From Abyssisolibacter fermentans (GTDB taxonomy: Bacteria > Bacillota > Clostridia > Tissierellales > MCWD3), in the NCBI RefSeq assembly GCF_001559865.1, contig NZ_LOHE01000045.1:1-64000 (forward strand): a DNA stretch of 64,000 nt. The letters run 5' to 3'. Shown here one piece after another: positions 1 to 8,764 of this stretch (positions are counted from its first letter, which is position 1; each line of letters starts with the position of its first letter). The translations under genes and the position numbers were made by a program. The notes below the pieces were generated by a model. It was not told where the DNA came from. It searched no databases and saw only the letters and a program-made list of their open reading frames with translations.

Positions 1-66
1 ATATAACTTTGTAAAGGATGCTACGCACCACCGCCTGGTGGCAAAGTCCTTGACAAAGCCATATAT
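1..66. repeat. Long imperfect palindrome (hairpin element)
   Basis: The arms CTTTGT-x-AAGGA (7-18) and TCCTT-x-ACAAAG (47-58) pair with one mismatch. An inner stem CACCA/TGGTG (26-30, 36-40) has a GC-rich loop. The segment is much richer in GC than its surroundings, as seen for small dispersed palindromic elements or a hairpin terminator. The element may extend left of the window. I see no second copy here. Confidence 0.5.
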
Positions 67-588
67 ACCAAATAAATAGCAATTACGAGAAAGTTAGCAT
101 TAATGTATGATAGTATCATCACATACTATTTACAAAATTATACATGGTATAACTTAACAAATTCAATGCGACATTTAATATTGCAATTTATAGCTTATTT
201 TTTCATTCTTCTATTACTTGACTTATAATTAAATTGTTTTCATTTAAAAACTCGTGATCTAAAAAGCTATTAGTAACTTTATTTAATACAAGACTGACAC
301 TCTAGGATAAATATCTTTTCTTATTTCCCTGCTTTAATCCCACTTTATTAGTTTCAAATAAGTGTTATTTAAAAATTTTTTTCCTCTATATACTTCCATT
401 CCTTAGGGTAAAACTTTTGAATCCCCTAAAATTCTTAGTTTAATAAACCAATAAAATTAATGAATAAAGATTAACCATTGGAATTGTTTTAAAAGAGTTA
501 GTATTAAAAATGTAGTAGATTTACATTTGAATATGGTAGGATACATATTAGGAAGAATGCATGGGTGAATCTTATTGATTAGGTGATT
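67..588. other. AT-rich intergenic stretch, no gene seen
   Basis: No reading frame of useful length with a ribosome-binding site is visible on either strand. The stretch lies between the palindrome at the window start and the end of the XRE-TPR regulator gene. Confidence 0.5.
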
Positions 589-1911
589 CTATTTAAAGGG
601 CCGTTCATTAAGAGATTCTTCCATGTCGTTTGCCATTTTTAAATATTTAAATGCTGTTTCAAAATCTTGAAATATAGAATATAACTGGCTTACGCTTTTG
701 TAAGCAAAAACATGATATATAGAATCTTGGCAAACTTCTAGTTTTTCAATACCAATAATCATTTGCTTTAAAGCTTCGTTATATTTTTCTAATTTCATTA
801 GCGTAAGACCATGATATATTTTAGCAGACCACATAAAAAGATAATCGTGTTTATTAAACTTTACATTTACATTATTAAAATCTATATTTTTAAATAATGT
901 CAGAGCTGTTTCATAATCCTCTAACAGATATAATGCTTTGGCTTTTTCCATAGTGTAAAATATATTAAAATCTTTTTTTGAAATACTATATTTTATATTG
1001 TTTAAATATTCAAGTGCTTTTTTAGGATTATTAATAAGGTTGTGGTATTCTGCATAATTTAAATAAATGATAGACAATGAAAATTTATTTTCGGTAAAAA
1101 TTGCAAATTGTTCTGCTTTTTTTATATTATATAAAAATTCATCATAATTTTTTAAAATAAGATTTAGAGAAGCTGTTATTTGATATAGCAAGTCAGAGTT
1201 ATAGTAAATATTTTTTTTATTAGAAAATGAAATAGCTTTCTTAAGAATTAAAAGAGCTTTATGAAAATCTCCTAATCCTGAATATACTAATGCTTTTATG
1301 TACATTAAATCTATTTCAAAAAAATAGTCTTTATTTATTGATAAGCTATATATATCAGTTGCCTGATCTATAATGTTTAAGCATGGTTTATAGTTAAAAT
1401 CATTCATATATCTAGCCATCTTTTCTACATATGCCATTGCAGCATCTGAATATAGTTGGCTTTTTTTATATATACTAATAGCTTTGTCAAGTTGTGTTTC
1501 ACTAGCATCATATAAATTTAAATATCCTAGACATTCTCCAAGCTTATACAGAATATCACCGTGCAATTTATTATTTTCACTAAAATTATATTTGGATAAT
1601 AAACCATGTAATTCTTTCCTTGCCTTTTCGTATTGATAAGTATCAATTAATGTGTTAATTTCTTTTACCTTATTTTGAATTTCATGTAAAGGTAATTTAT
1701 TTTTAGATAAAGAATCATCTTCTATAAAATAGGATACTGGCTTATTTAATTTTCTAGCTATAATTTTAAGATTTTTCATTGAAGGAGTTGCAAGGTTATT
1801 TTCAATTTGACTTAACATACTTTTAGTCATATCATTTCCGGCTAATTTAGATTGTGTAATTTTAAGCTCTTTTCTTAATTCTTTAATTTTTTCACCTATA
1901 GATTTAGACAA
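589..1911 (-). CDS. XRE-family regulator with TPR-like helical repeats
   Basis: This is a cytoplasmic transcription factor with an N-terminal lambda-repressor-type helix-turn-helix (about residues 5-60, containing TKSMLSQIENN) followed by about 350 residues of alpha-helical tetratricopeptide-like repeats. The layout is that of PlcR/Rgg-type regulators, in which the repeats bind a peptide or partner; no ligand can be named. I chose the TTG at 1909-1911 because AGGAGG (1920-1925) lies 8 bases before it, whereas the TTG at 1915-1917 is only 2 bases away. It is divergent from the alpha/beta hydrolase gene, and paired AAGTTAAAT-N3-ATTAAAC palindromes in the shared region are its likely operators. 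The family call is secure; the target and signal are unknown. Confidence 0.88.
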   Translation of the reverse strand: MSKSIGEKIKELRKELKITQSKLAGNDMTKSMLSQIENNLATPSMKNLKIIARKLNKPVSYFIEDDSLSKNKLPLHEIQNKVKEINTLIDTYQYEKARKELHGLLSKYNFSENNKLHGDILYKLGECLGYLNLYDASETQLDKAISIYKKSQLYSDAAMAYVEKMARYMNDFNYKPCLNIIDQATDIYSLSINKDYFFEIDLMYIKALVYSGLGDFHKALLILKKAISFSNKKNIYYNSDLLYQITASLNLILKNYDEFLYNIKKAEQFAIFTENKFSLSIIYLNYAEYHNLINNPKKALEYLNNIKYSISKKDFNIFYTMEKAKALYLLEDYETALTLFKNIDFNNVNVKFNKHDYLFMWSAKIYHGLTLMKLEKYNEALKQMIIGIEKLEVCQDSIYHVFAYKSVSQLYSIFQDFETAFKYLKMANDMEESLNERPFK

Positions 1912-2001
1912 TTGCAAAACCTCCTAAATTAACACGAATTATGGGTTACGATTCTATTATAGTATAAACATATTTAACTTACAAGGTGAAGGAATAGTAA
2001 A

Positions 2002-2084
2002 AAGTTAAATTATATTAAACAAACATTGACATATAAAATAAAATAGTATACTATAAATCTATAAAGTTAAATACAATTAAACTT
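2002..2084. promoter_or_regulatory. Hydrolase promoter between two matching palindromes
   Basis: A sigma-A-type promoter TTGACA (2026-2031), 17-base spacer, TACTAT (2049-2054) points to the hydrolase gene. It is flanked by two copies of AAGTTAAAT-N3-ATTAAAC (2002-2020 and 2064-2084), and a further half site ATTTAACTT lies at 1972-1980. Identical half sites and spacing on both sides of the promoter suggest operators for the divergently encoded XRE regulator. The regulator-site pairing is inferred. Confidence 0.6.
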
Positions 2085-2147
2085 ACATTTAGCAGAATCT
2101 GAATTATGATAATATATAGAACAAAAATATAATAAGGAGGAAACATA

Positions 2148-3116
2148 GTGGTGAGTAAAACTTTTTTAGAGAAAACAAATAAATGCTTTGTAAATGAGTC
2201 AGAAATAGTTACGATAGGTGGTGTAGATCAATATATACTTGTACGTGGGAATGATAAAAACAATCCAATAATTCTTTTTTTACATGGAGGACCTGGGATT
2301 CCTTATAGCCCAAATATATCTGAATTTCAATCCAAGATAGAAAAAAATTTTATTGTTGCAAACTGGGACCAAAGAGGAGCAGGAAAATCATATAATGAAA
2401 ACATTCCTAAAGATTCAATGAATTTAGAACAGTTAGCTTCAGATACTATTGAGGTAGTTAACTATCTTTTAAAAAAATTCAATAAAAATAAACTGTATTT
2501 AGTAGGGCAGTCATTTGCGAGTGTATTTGGATTGATAACTATTAATAATTATCCAGAAAAATTTTATGCTTATATTGGAATAGGACAGATAGTTAATTCT
2601 CAAGAAGGCGAAAAAATATCTTATGAGTTTTTACTTGATGAGGCAAAAAAACAAAATCATATTTTAGCGATTAAAGAATTAGAAAAAATAGGACATCCAC
2701 CTTATAAAAATTGTTTAACCGATATATCAATACAGAGAAAATGGCTAAATGAATTTGGTTATGTTGAAAGAAATAGTGATATTTATGAAGATTTAATAAA
2801 AAACTGTACTGATAAAGAATTTAAAACAATTATGGATGGTAGTGAATTTAGCGTTAAATATTTATTTACTGATCTTATTGAAAAGAATATTAATTTTTTC
2901 AATAGTATAAAAGAAGTAAAAGCACCTGTATATTTTTGTATGGGTAGATATGATTATACAACGCCTTCAATAATTGTTGAAAAATACGCTAGACAATTAA
3001 AAGCACCTAAAAAAGAAAGCATCTGGTTTGAAAATTCAGCACATTTTCCAGAGTATGAAGAAACAGATAAATTTTACGAGATATTATTAAGAATTTTAGA
3101 AGAAACGTATAATTAA
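2148..3116 (+). CDS. Alpha/beta hydrolase, proline iminopeptidase-like (S33)
   Basis: This 322-residue serine hydrolase has the S33 peptidase signatures HGGPG (oxyanion region, about residues 46-50), WDQRGAGKS, and the nucleophile elbow GQSFAS (about residues 124-129). The acid and base are probably in the GRYDYTTP and ENSAHFP segments near the C-terminus. Family members cleave N-terminal proline or related amides and esters; the real substrate is not evident. AAGGAGG (2134-2140) supports the GTG start at 2148, with a second GTG directly after it. No signal peptide is seen. Divergent pairing with the XRE-TPR regulator suggests control by that protein. Confidence 0.87.
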   Translation: MVSKTFLEKTNKCFVNESEIVTIGGVDQYILVRGNDKNNPIILFLHGGPGIPYSPNISEFQSKIEKNFIVANWDQRGAGKSYNENIPKDSMNLEQLASDTIEVVNYLLKKFNKNKLYLVGQSFASVFGLITINNYPEKFYAYIGIGQIVNSQEGEKISYEFLLDEAKKQNHILAIKELEKIGHPPYKNCLTDISIQRKWLNEFGYVERNSDIYEDLIKNCTDKEFKTIMDGSEFSVKYLFTDLIEKNINFFNSIKEVKAPVYFCMGRYDYTTPSIIVEKYARQLKAPKKESIWFENSAHFPEYEETDKFYEILLRILEETYN

Positions 3117-3241
3117 ACAACTTCTTTTATATTATTTTCAATCTATTTTTTCCATTATATATTAGATTACAATAAGCTTAATTAATTAAAAATGTTAGTT
3201 ATAGTAGCATTATAAAAAAATCATTATTAAAAATGTAATGT

Positions 3242-3293
3242 ATCCTATAGAGTAGACGATATTTTAAAAAAGTCTACCATATAGGATTTTTTT
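3242..3293 (+). terminator. Rho-independent terminator
   Basis: ATCCTATA (3242-3249) pairs with TATAGGAT (3280-3287), and the inner GTAGAC/GTCTAC pair extends the stem. A run of T follows. It lies about 125 bases after the hydrolase gene. Confidence 0.75.
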
Positions 3294-3377
3294 ATATAAT
3301 TAAATAAATGAGTGTGATAGTATAACATTTTGCACGAAATTAAGATGTTTGATTTTATATTGCTTGAGGTATAATTT

Positions 3378-3973
3378 ATGAAGAGCAAGGATAAGGTTTA
3401 TGCACAGTAAAAAAATAGCTAATAATTTTGGATATGATGAGGGAGTAACAGCGAATGAATTAGAAAGCTTTTTAAATGTAAAATGAAGTTTGATAAGTCA
3501 CTATTTAAATATATTATTTACTGAAGTAAGAATATCAAAAACAAAAACTAGACCTGTAAGGTATTGTTTATTAGGTCAAGAAATAACTGTTCAGAAATAA
3601 AAAGGTAAAGATAATGTTTTTAATTCCTTTATTGGTTCTAATGGTAGTCTAAGAATACAGGTAGAACAGTGTAAATCGGCTGTTGTTTACATTCATGATT
3701 GCCTGCCCGTTATTATAAACGGTAGTAGTGGTGTTGGGAAAAGAACTTATATACCAGTATGCAGTAAGTCAAAATGTGATAAAGGAGGATACACAATTTG
3801 TGGAGTTAAATTGTGCTGACTATGCAGACAATCCTGAACTTCTTTCATCTGTACATTTTGGACATGTTGAAGGTGCTTTTACAGGTGTAGTAAAGTATAA
3901 AAGGGGCTTATGGATGAAGCAGATGGAGGCTATGCTGGCATTTGTTATTATTGCAATTTTAAAAATTATTTAA
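3378..3973 (+). pseudogene. Decayed LevR-type sigma-54 activator
   Basis: Pieces of a sigma-54-dependent regulator of the LevR kind can be read with frame changes and stops. MKSKDKVYAQ at 3378 is followed in another frame by a helix-turn-helix-like stretch (ANELESFLNVK, stop, SLISHYLN), then KTKTRPVRYCL, a Walker A-like GSSGVGK near 3721-3741, and in a third frame FVELNCADYADNPELL and GHVEGAFTGV (the GAFTGA loop). The central ATPase then breaks off, and the Walker B, PTS-regulation and PRD parts are absent. At least two frameshifts and two internal stops make it non-functional. The 81-residue open frame at 3728-3973 is only its longest surviving fragment. Confidence 0.78.
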
Positions 3974-4150
3974 AGACAACAGAATAAATGATGGAAAAGT
4001 CACATATATATAAAAAAGGAATTAATAAAAAATAAATCAAACTGATATTCTTAAAATGTGGAGATATCATCATGTATTGGTATTAGAAGCATAAAAAATA
4101 GAAACAGTATAAATTTAAATGAGTTATCAATAATTTATGATAATGAATAT

Positions 4151-4316
4151 TTAAACTTTAATAAATATAAATATTATTTTTTATTATCTTAATGAGATGA
4201 TTATGATGATAGTGTCTGAAACATGTGAAGTCGTAGGTAGTATGGATATGATCATAGAAATAGTATTAAAAATTGTTGAAAAGCTTAATTAAAAAATAGG
4301 TTCGATGACAGATTAA
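4151..4316 (+). pseudogene. Remnant of a duplicated tetR gene (3' end only)
   Basis: Bases 4151-4170 are identical to 6221-6240, just upstream of the intact tetR. Bases 4194-4316 align with the last about 40 codons of that tetR: MIVSETCEV versus MILSGICEV, and KIGSMTD-stop versus KIGSLTG-stop, with one in-frame stop. The N-terminal DNA-binding part is gone. The remnant sits in the same place relative to the first radical SAM gene as the intact tetR does to the second, so the whole module was duplicated and one regulator then deleted. Confidence 0.75.
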
Positions 4317-4419
4317 AATATTAATAGAAACCAATATAAAGATTAGATGGAAAAATTATCTGTCAATTAACTTAACAATCTAGTACGTAACAATATAATA
4401 ATATTTGGAGGGAATTAAT

Positions 4420-5778
4420 ATGAAAAATTTAAGTGAAAAAATGCAGGAATTTGGTCTTAAAAAAGCAATTTCATATCTTAACTCTGATCCAGATCAAAAT
4501 ATACCAAAATTGCTAAATTGGTTAGAAAAATTTGATAAAGATGGTTATTATAAAACTGCATATAATAGTACAAGAAAGGCAATCTCTGAACATAATAATT
4601 GGTACAAGCTTATAAAAAGCTTATATACCGACATTGACGACGGTGTAAGGGAAAAAATATTTGAAAATTTTATAATAAATGCATCAATTTTAGGAGTTAA
4701 ACGTCAGAATAAATCAAGAAAAGAATATGATTGCAATGTACCATGGGCTATTTTAATGGATCCAACATCTGCATGTAATCTTCATTGTACAGGGTGTTGG
4801 TCAGCAGAATATGGAGATAAACTCTCGATGGATTTTGATACTCTTGATAGTATAATTAAACAAGGTAAAGAGCTTGGCACATATATGTATATTTATTCTG
4901 GTGGCGAACCTCTTATACGAAAAAAAGATATAATAAAGCTTTGTGAAAAGCATAATGATTGTATATTCCTTGCTTTTACAAATGCGACATTAATTGACCA
5001 AAAGTTTGCAGATGAAATGCTTAGAGTCAAAAATTTTGTTCCTGCTATAAGTGTTGAGGGGTTTGAAGAAGAAACCGATATGCGTCGTGGAAAAGGTACA
5101 TATAAGGCTGTTATCAAGGCCATGGAGATACTTAAAAAAAATAAGCTTCTATTTGGTTTCTCTACTTGTTATCATAGTAAGAATGCAGAAGTAATTGGGA
5201 GTGAAGAATATTTTGATAAAATGATTGCACAAGGTTGTAAATTTGGGTGGATATTTACATATATGCCTGTTGGATGTGATGCTGTGCATGAACTTATAGC
5301 AACTGCAGAGCAGCGTGAATATATGTATCATCAAGTTAGAGGATTCCGTAAAACAAAACCACTATTTACTCTTGATTTTTGGAACGATGGCGATTATATA
5401 GATGGATGTATTGCTGGTGGTCGTATATATTTGCATATTAATGCTAATGGTGATGTTGAGCCTTGTGCATTTATACATTATTCAAACTCAAACATCAAAG
5501 AATGTACTTTACTAGATGCATTAAGATCTCCTCTATTTATGCAGTACAAACAAAATCAGCCATTTAATGATAATCATCTTATTCCATGTCCGTTACTTGA
5601 CAATCCGGGAATATTAGCCGATATGGTTGAAAAATCTAATGCACAATCAACAGAGATATTGAATCCTGAGAATGTTAGAGATTTAAGTGCAAAATGTCTT
5701 AATGCAGCTAATAAATGGGCACCAGTAGCAACTAAATTATGGGAATGTTCACAGGGCTGCTACCAAAATAATGACTAA
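4420..5778 (+). CDS. Radical SAM protein with C-terminal SPASM-like cysteines (copy 1)
   Basis: This is a 452-residue radical SAM enzyme. The 4Fe-4S motif CNLHCTGC is at about residues 119-126, followed by YSGGEP (SAM binding). The C-terminal third holds many further cysteines (GCIAGG, DVEPCAF, IPCPLLDNPG, SAKCL, WECSQGC), as in SPASM-type domains that bind auxiliary clusters. SPASM enzymes often modify peptides or proteins, but no precursor peptide is visible nearby and the substrate is unknown. The start is the ATG at 4420, because the TTGGAGGG just before it is the ribosome-binding site. It is a close paralogue of the gene at 6962. It follows a decayed tetR. Confidence 0.85.
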   Translation: MKNLSEKMQEFGLKKAISYLNSDPDQNIPKLLNWLEKFDKDGYYKTAYNSTRKAISEHNNWYKLIKSLYTDIDDGVREKIFENFIINASILGVKRQNKSRKEYDCNVPWAILMDPTSACNLHCTGCWSAEYGDKLSMDFDTLDSIIKQGKELGTYMYIYSGGEPLIRKKDIIKLCEKHNDCIFLAFTNATLIDQKFADEMLRVKNFVPAISVEGFEEETDMRRGKGTYKAVIKAMEILKKNKLLFGFSTCYHSKNAEVIGSEEYFDKMIAQGCKFGWIFTYMPVGCDAVHELIATAEQREYMYHQVRGFRKTKPLFTLDFWNDGDYIDGCIAGGRIYLHINANGDVEPCAFIHYSNSNIKECTLLDALRSPLFMQYKQNQPFNDNHLIPCPLLDNPGILADMVEKSNAQSTEILNPENVRDLSAKCLNAANKWAPVATKLWECSQGCYQNND

Positions 5779-5880
5779 AAAAATCATCAAAATGAAGTAA
5801 AGCACCTCTTTTTTAAGATGTTAGTTATAGATAAAAAAATATTAAGATTGATTAATCAATGGTGTTTCAAAAATTTTTTC

Positions 5881-5930
5881 AACAGCAAAGAAACCATGCA
5901 ATTACTACGTAATTACTTCTGTTGTTATAA
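5881..5930. repeat. Hairpin repeat, copy 1
   Basis: The outer stem AACAG/CTGTT encloses an inner near-palindrome around AATTACTACGTAATTAC. The core TGCAATTACTACGTAATT and the tail GTTGTTATAA recur at about 56315-56350, where the outer stem is AACGG/CCGTT. That is a compensatory pair change, suggesting the folded form matters. The function is unknown. Confidence 0.5.
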
Positions 5931-6174
5931 AAGTCAAATATAATAAACAGCTAATGCTAAAGAGAAATTGATAGAGTTGAGTGTACCTTATATTCTTTTT
6001 GCTATTAAATAATTTTAAAAAAAATTGTTATGTAAACAGAAAGTTCAGGGCTAACTAATGAAAAAAACTGATATATATAATGTAAAATATGAAGTCGGAT
6101 GGATATAACTCTTATAAATGCTGATGATTTTATCATTAAAAATTGTATTTATAAGGTATAATAGATAAATATGT

Positions 6175-6209
6175 TGACTATTGACAAAATCTTAGTCAGT
6201 CATTATAAT
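6175..6209 (+). promoter_or_regulatory. tetR promoter with TGACT-N14-AGTCA operator
   Basis: A perfect promoter TTGACA (6181-6186), 17 bases, TATAAT (6204-6209) precedes tetR. The inverted repeat TGACTA (6175-6180) and TAGTCA (6193-6198) straddles the -35 box. The same TGACT-N14-AGTCA arrangement precedes the second radical SAM gene, so this is the likely TetR operator and the gene is probably autorepressed. Confidence 0.68.
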
Positions 6210-6263
6210 AATAATAAATATTAAACTTTAATAAATATAATTTTTTTTGATAAGGTGGTGCTG

Positions 6264-6848
6264 TTGACGAGAATAATAAAAACACCTCAAGAAAGGAAAG
6301 CAGAAATTATTACAACTGCTAGAGAGCTATTTGCTGAAAATGGAATTGAAAAAACAAAAGTAAGTATGATTGTTAAAAAAATAGGTGTAGCACAGGGATT
6401 ATTTTATTACTACTTCAAGTCAAAGGATTATGTTATAAATGCAGTTATAGACCAAGTCTTTACTGAGATGGAATGTAAAATGGATGCAATTGTAAACAAT
6501 AAAAAAAGAAATTTTTATCAAAAACTTACTGATTACGTTGATTTGTATTTTGAATCTATTGGGCAAGTTGGACCACAGATAATACAAGAAATAGACTTGC
6601 TGTCAAATGCTAAGATATATAGGCATATTGAAGATGATATAAGGGAATTAAATAAGCGGGTTGTAAAGCAACTTATGGAGATAGGCACCAAAGAAGGAAT
6701 AATAAACCTTCAATATCCAAATGAAATGTTCTTGATGATATTGTCTGGAATATGTGAAGTGGCTTATAGAATGACTGTAAGCAGAGAAATGATATTAAAA
6801 CTTGTCGAGCAAGGTCTTAATTTAAAGATAGGTTCGCTGACAGGTTAA
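6264..6848 (+). CDS. TetR/AcrR-family repressor
   Basis: This 194-residue regulator has a classic N-terminal TetR helix-turn-helix: AGELFAENG-like ARELFAENGIEKTKVSM followed by VAQGLFYYYFKSKD (about residues 15-60). The C-terminal helices would form the ligand pocket and dimer face. AAGGTGG (6252-6258) fits the TTG at 6264 (MTRIIKTPQERK), the usual family N-terminus, better than the GTG codons inside the ribosome-binding site. It lies between the two radical SAM paralogues and probably controls itself and the downstream copy through TGACT-N14-AGTCA sites. The inducer is unknown. Confidence 0.88.
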   Translation: MTRIIKTPQERKAEIITTARELFAENGIEKTKVSMIVKKIGVAQGLFYYYFKSKDYVINAVIDQVFTEMECKMDAIVNNKKRNFYQKLTDYVDLYFESIGQVGPQIIQEIDLLSNAKIYRHIEDDIRELNKRVVKQLMEIGTKEGIINLQYPNEMFLMILSGICEVAYRMTVSREMILKLVEQGLNLKIGSLTG

Positions 6849-6902
6849 GATATAAAAAAATTTAATTAAAAAATTAGACATAAAGTTTTTTTTTACCAAC
6901 TA

Positions 6903-6944
6903 ACTGACTTTTATTCACGAAATAGTCAGTGACAAAATTATAAT
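6903..6944 (+). promoter_or_regulatory. TetR operator and -10 box before radical SAM copy 2
   Basis: ACTGACT (6903-6909) and AGTCAGT (6924-6930) form a perfect inverted repeat whose inner TGACT-N14-AGTCA spacing equals that upstream of tetR. TATAAT follows at 6939-6944, with no good -35 box at the usual distance. Repression by the adjacent TetR is inferred. Confidence 0.62.
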
Positions 6945-6961
6945 ATTTGGAGGGAATTAAT

Positions 6962-8320
6962 ATGAAAAATCTAAGCGAAAAAGTGCAAGAATTTGGTCTT
7001 AAAAAAGCAATTTCATATCTTGACTCTGATCCAGACAAGAATATACCTAAATTACTTAATTGGTTGGAAAAATTCGACAAAGACGGATATTATGAATCTG
7101 CATATAATAGTACAAGAATGGCTATTGAGCAGCAAAATAATTGGTACAAGCTTATAAAAAGCCTTTATATCGACATTGATGACGGGGTAAGAAAAAAAAT
7201 CTTTGAAAATTTTATAATAAATGCATCAATATTAGGAGTTAAACGTCAGAATAAATCAAGAAAAGAACATGGCTGCAATGTACCATGGGCTATTTTGATG
7301 GATCCAACATCTGCATGTAATCTTCATTGTACAGGATGTTGGGCAGCAGAATACGGAAATAAGCTTTCAATGGATTTTGATACGCTTGATAGTATAATTA
7401 AGCAGGGCAAAGAGCTTGGTACATATATGTATATTTACTCTGGCGGTGAGCCTCTTGTACGAAAAAAAGATATAATAGAGCTTTGCGAAAAACATAATGA
7501 TTGTATATTCCTTGCCTTTACAAATGCAACATTGATTGATGAAAAATTTGCAGACGAAATGCTTAGAGTCAAAAACTTTATTCCTGCTATGAGTGTAGAG
7601 GGTTTTGAAGAAGAAACTGATATGAGACGTGGACAAGGTACATATAAGGCTGTTATCAAAGCAATGGATACACTTAGAGAAAAGAAACTTCCATTTGGAT
7701 TCTCTACTTGCTATCATAGTAAGAATGCAGAAGTAATTGGGAGTGAAGAATACTTTGATAAAATGATCGAGAAAGGTTGTAAATTTGGTTGGATATTCAC
7801 ATATATGCCCGTTGGTTGTGATGCTGTACCTGAACTTTTAGCAACAGCAGAGCAGCGTGAATTTATGTATTATCAAGTTAGAAATTTCCGAAAAACAAAA
7901 TCATTGTTTACTCTTGATTTTTGGAATGATGGCGAATATGTGGAAGGATGCATTGCTGGAGGTCGTAGATATTTACATATAAATGCAAATGGTGACGTAG
8001 AGCCTTGTGCATTTATACATTATTCAAATATAAATATCAAAGAAAACACTTTATTAGAGGCATTGAAATCTCCTCTATTTATGCAGTATAAACAAAATCA
8101 ACCATTTAATAACAATCATCTTAGCCCATGTCCGTTACTTGACAATCCGGGAAGATTAGCAGACATGGTTGAAAAGTCAAATGCACATTCAACAGATATA
8201 ATAAATCCTGAGGATGTAAGGGATTTGAGTGCAAAATGCTTAGATGCAGCTAAAAATTGGGAACCAGTATCAGATAAATTATGGGAGTGTTCACACGGTT
8301 GCTGTCAATGTAATAAATAA
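6962..8320 (+). CDS. Radical SAM protein with C-terminal SPASM-like cysteines (copy 2)
   Basis: This 452-residue paralogue of the protein at 4420 has the same length and motif order: CNLHCTGC at about residues 119-126, YSGGEP, then a cysteine-rich C-terminus (GCIAGG, DVEPCAF, SPCPLLDNPG, WECSHGCCQC). Both proteins begin with a conserved helical segment (KVQEFGLKKAISYLDSDPD) of about 110 residues ahead of the radical SAM core. The preceding GGAGGGAATTAAT is the ribosome-binding site, so translation starts at 6962. It is probably repressed by the upstream TetR. The reaction is unknown. Confidence 0.85.
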   Translation: MKNLSEKVQEFGLKKAISYLDSDPDKNIPKLLNWLEKFDKDGYYESAYNSTRMAIEQQNNWYKLIKSLYIDIDDGVRKKIFENFIINASILGVKRQNKSRKEHGCNVPWAILMDPTSACNLHCTGCWAAEYGNKLSMDFDTLDSIIKQGKELGTYMYIYSGGEPLVRKKDIIELCEKHNDCIFLAFTNATLIDEKFADEMLRVKNFIPAMSVEGFEEETDMRRGQGTYKAVIKAMDTLREKKLPFGFSTCYHSKNAEVIGSEEYFDKMIEKGCKFGWIFTYMPVGCDAVPELLATAEQREFMYYQVRNFRKTKSLFTLDFWNDGEYVEGCIAGGRRYLHINANGDVEPCAFIHYSNINIKENTLLEALKSPLFMQYKQNQPFNNNHLSPCPLLDNPGRLADMVEKSNAHSTDIINPEDVRDLSAKCLDAAKNWEPVSDKLWECSHGCCQCNK

Positions 8321-8352
8321 AAAAGATAATACTTAGAATAATAATATACAGT

Positions 8353-8398
8353 AAAATGAGCTATATAAAATATTTAATATAGCTCATTTTGGTTTTTT
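8353..8398 (+). terminator. Rho-independent terminator
   Basis: A perfect 14-base stem AAAATGAGCTATAT (8353-8366) with ATATAGCTCATTTT (8377-8390) is followed by GGTTTTTT. It closes the radical SAM copy 2 transcript. Confidence 0.85.
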
Positions 8399-8456
8399 GA
8401 ATAATCAAAGATATCTATTTGGTGTATCATAAGATATGCTATATTAGCTAGTATTA

Positions 8457-8521
8457 TATAGTCAACAATATGTTAACTATAAACAATAAAATGTTGACTA
8501 TATACAACATTGTGTTATAAT
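8457..8521 (+). promoter_or_regulatory. XRE promoter with multiple operator half sites
   Basis: TATAGTCAACA (8457-8467), TGTTAACTATA (8471-8481) and TGTTGACTATA (8492-8502) are half sites. The first and third are perfect reverse complements. A second palindrome, TATACAACA-N3-TGTTATA (8501-8519), overlaps the -10 TATAAT (8516-8521), which lies 16 bases after TTGACT (8494-8499). Such tandem CAACA-N3-TGTT sites are typical of autoregulating XRE repressors. Confidence 0.7.
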
Positions 8522-8539
8522 AAGAAGTGGAGGTGAATT

Positions 8540-8764
8540 ATGGCAAAGCGAAAAAAGTTATTTAATACAAAAATAAAAGTTCTTAGAGCTGAAAGAAATT
8601 TAACTCAAGAAGATTTAGCTATAGATTTAGGGGTAAATAGATCAACAATACTCGAAATTGAAAGAGGTACATTTAATCCTTCGCTTAAACTTGCTTTTTC
8701 TATAGCAAAATACTTTAATAAGACAGTTGATGAAATTTTTGAAATATTGGAGGAGACTGAATAA
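8540..8764 (+). CDS. Small XRE-family repressor
   Basis: This 74-residue protein is almost entirely a lambda Cro/CI-type helix-turn-helix (LTQEDLAIDLGVNRSTILEIERG, read in two pieces: LTQEDLAIDLGVN and RSTILEIERG), of the short kind seen in Firmicute regulator-membrane protein pairs. Its stop codon overlaps the start of the next gene (ATAATG), so the two are translationally coupled. The operator-rich promoter upstream suggests autoregulation. Confidence 0.88.
   Translation: MAKRKKLFNTKIKVLRAERNLTQEDLAIDLGVNRSTILEIERGTFNPSLKLAFSIAKYFNKTVDEIFEILEETE

Noticed and set aside
3728-3973. 81-residue protein with sigma-54 activator motif
   Set aside because: Homologous sequence continues upstream in other frames with stops, so it is a piece of a pseudogene and not a gene.
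4420-8320. Peptide-modification (RiPP) cluster
   Set aside because: SPASM-like radical SAM enzymes suggested it, but no precursor peptide, protease or exporter gene is found around them.
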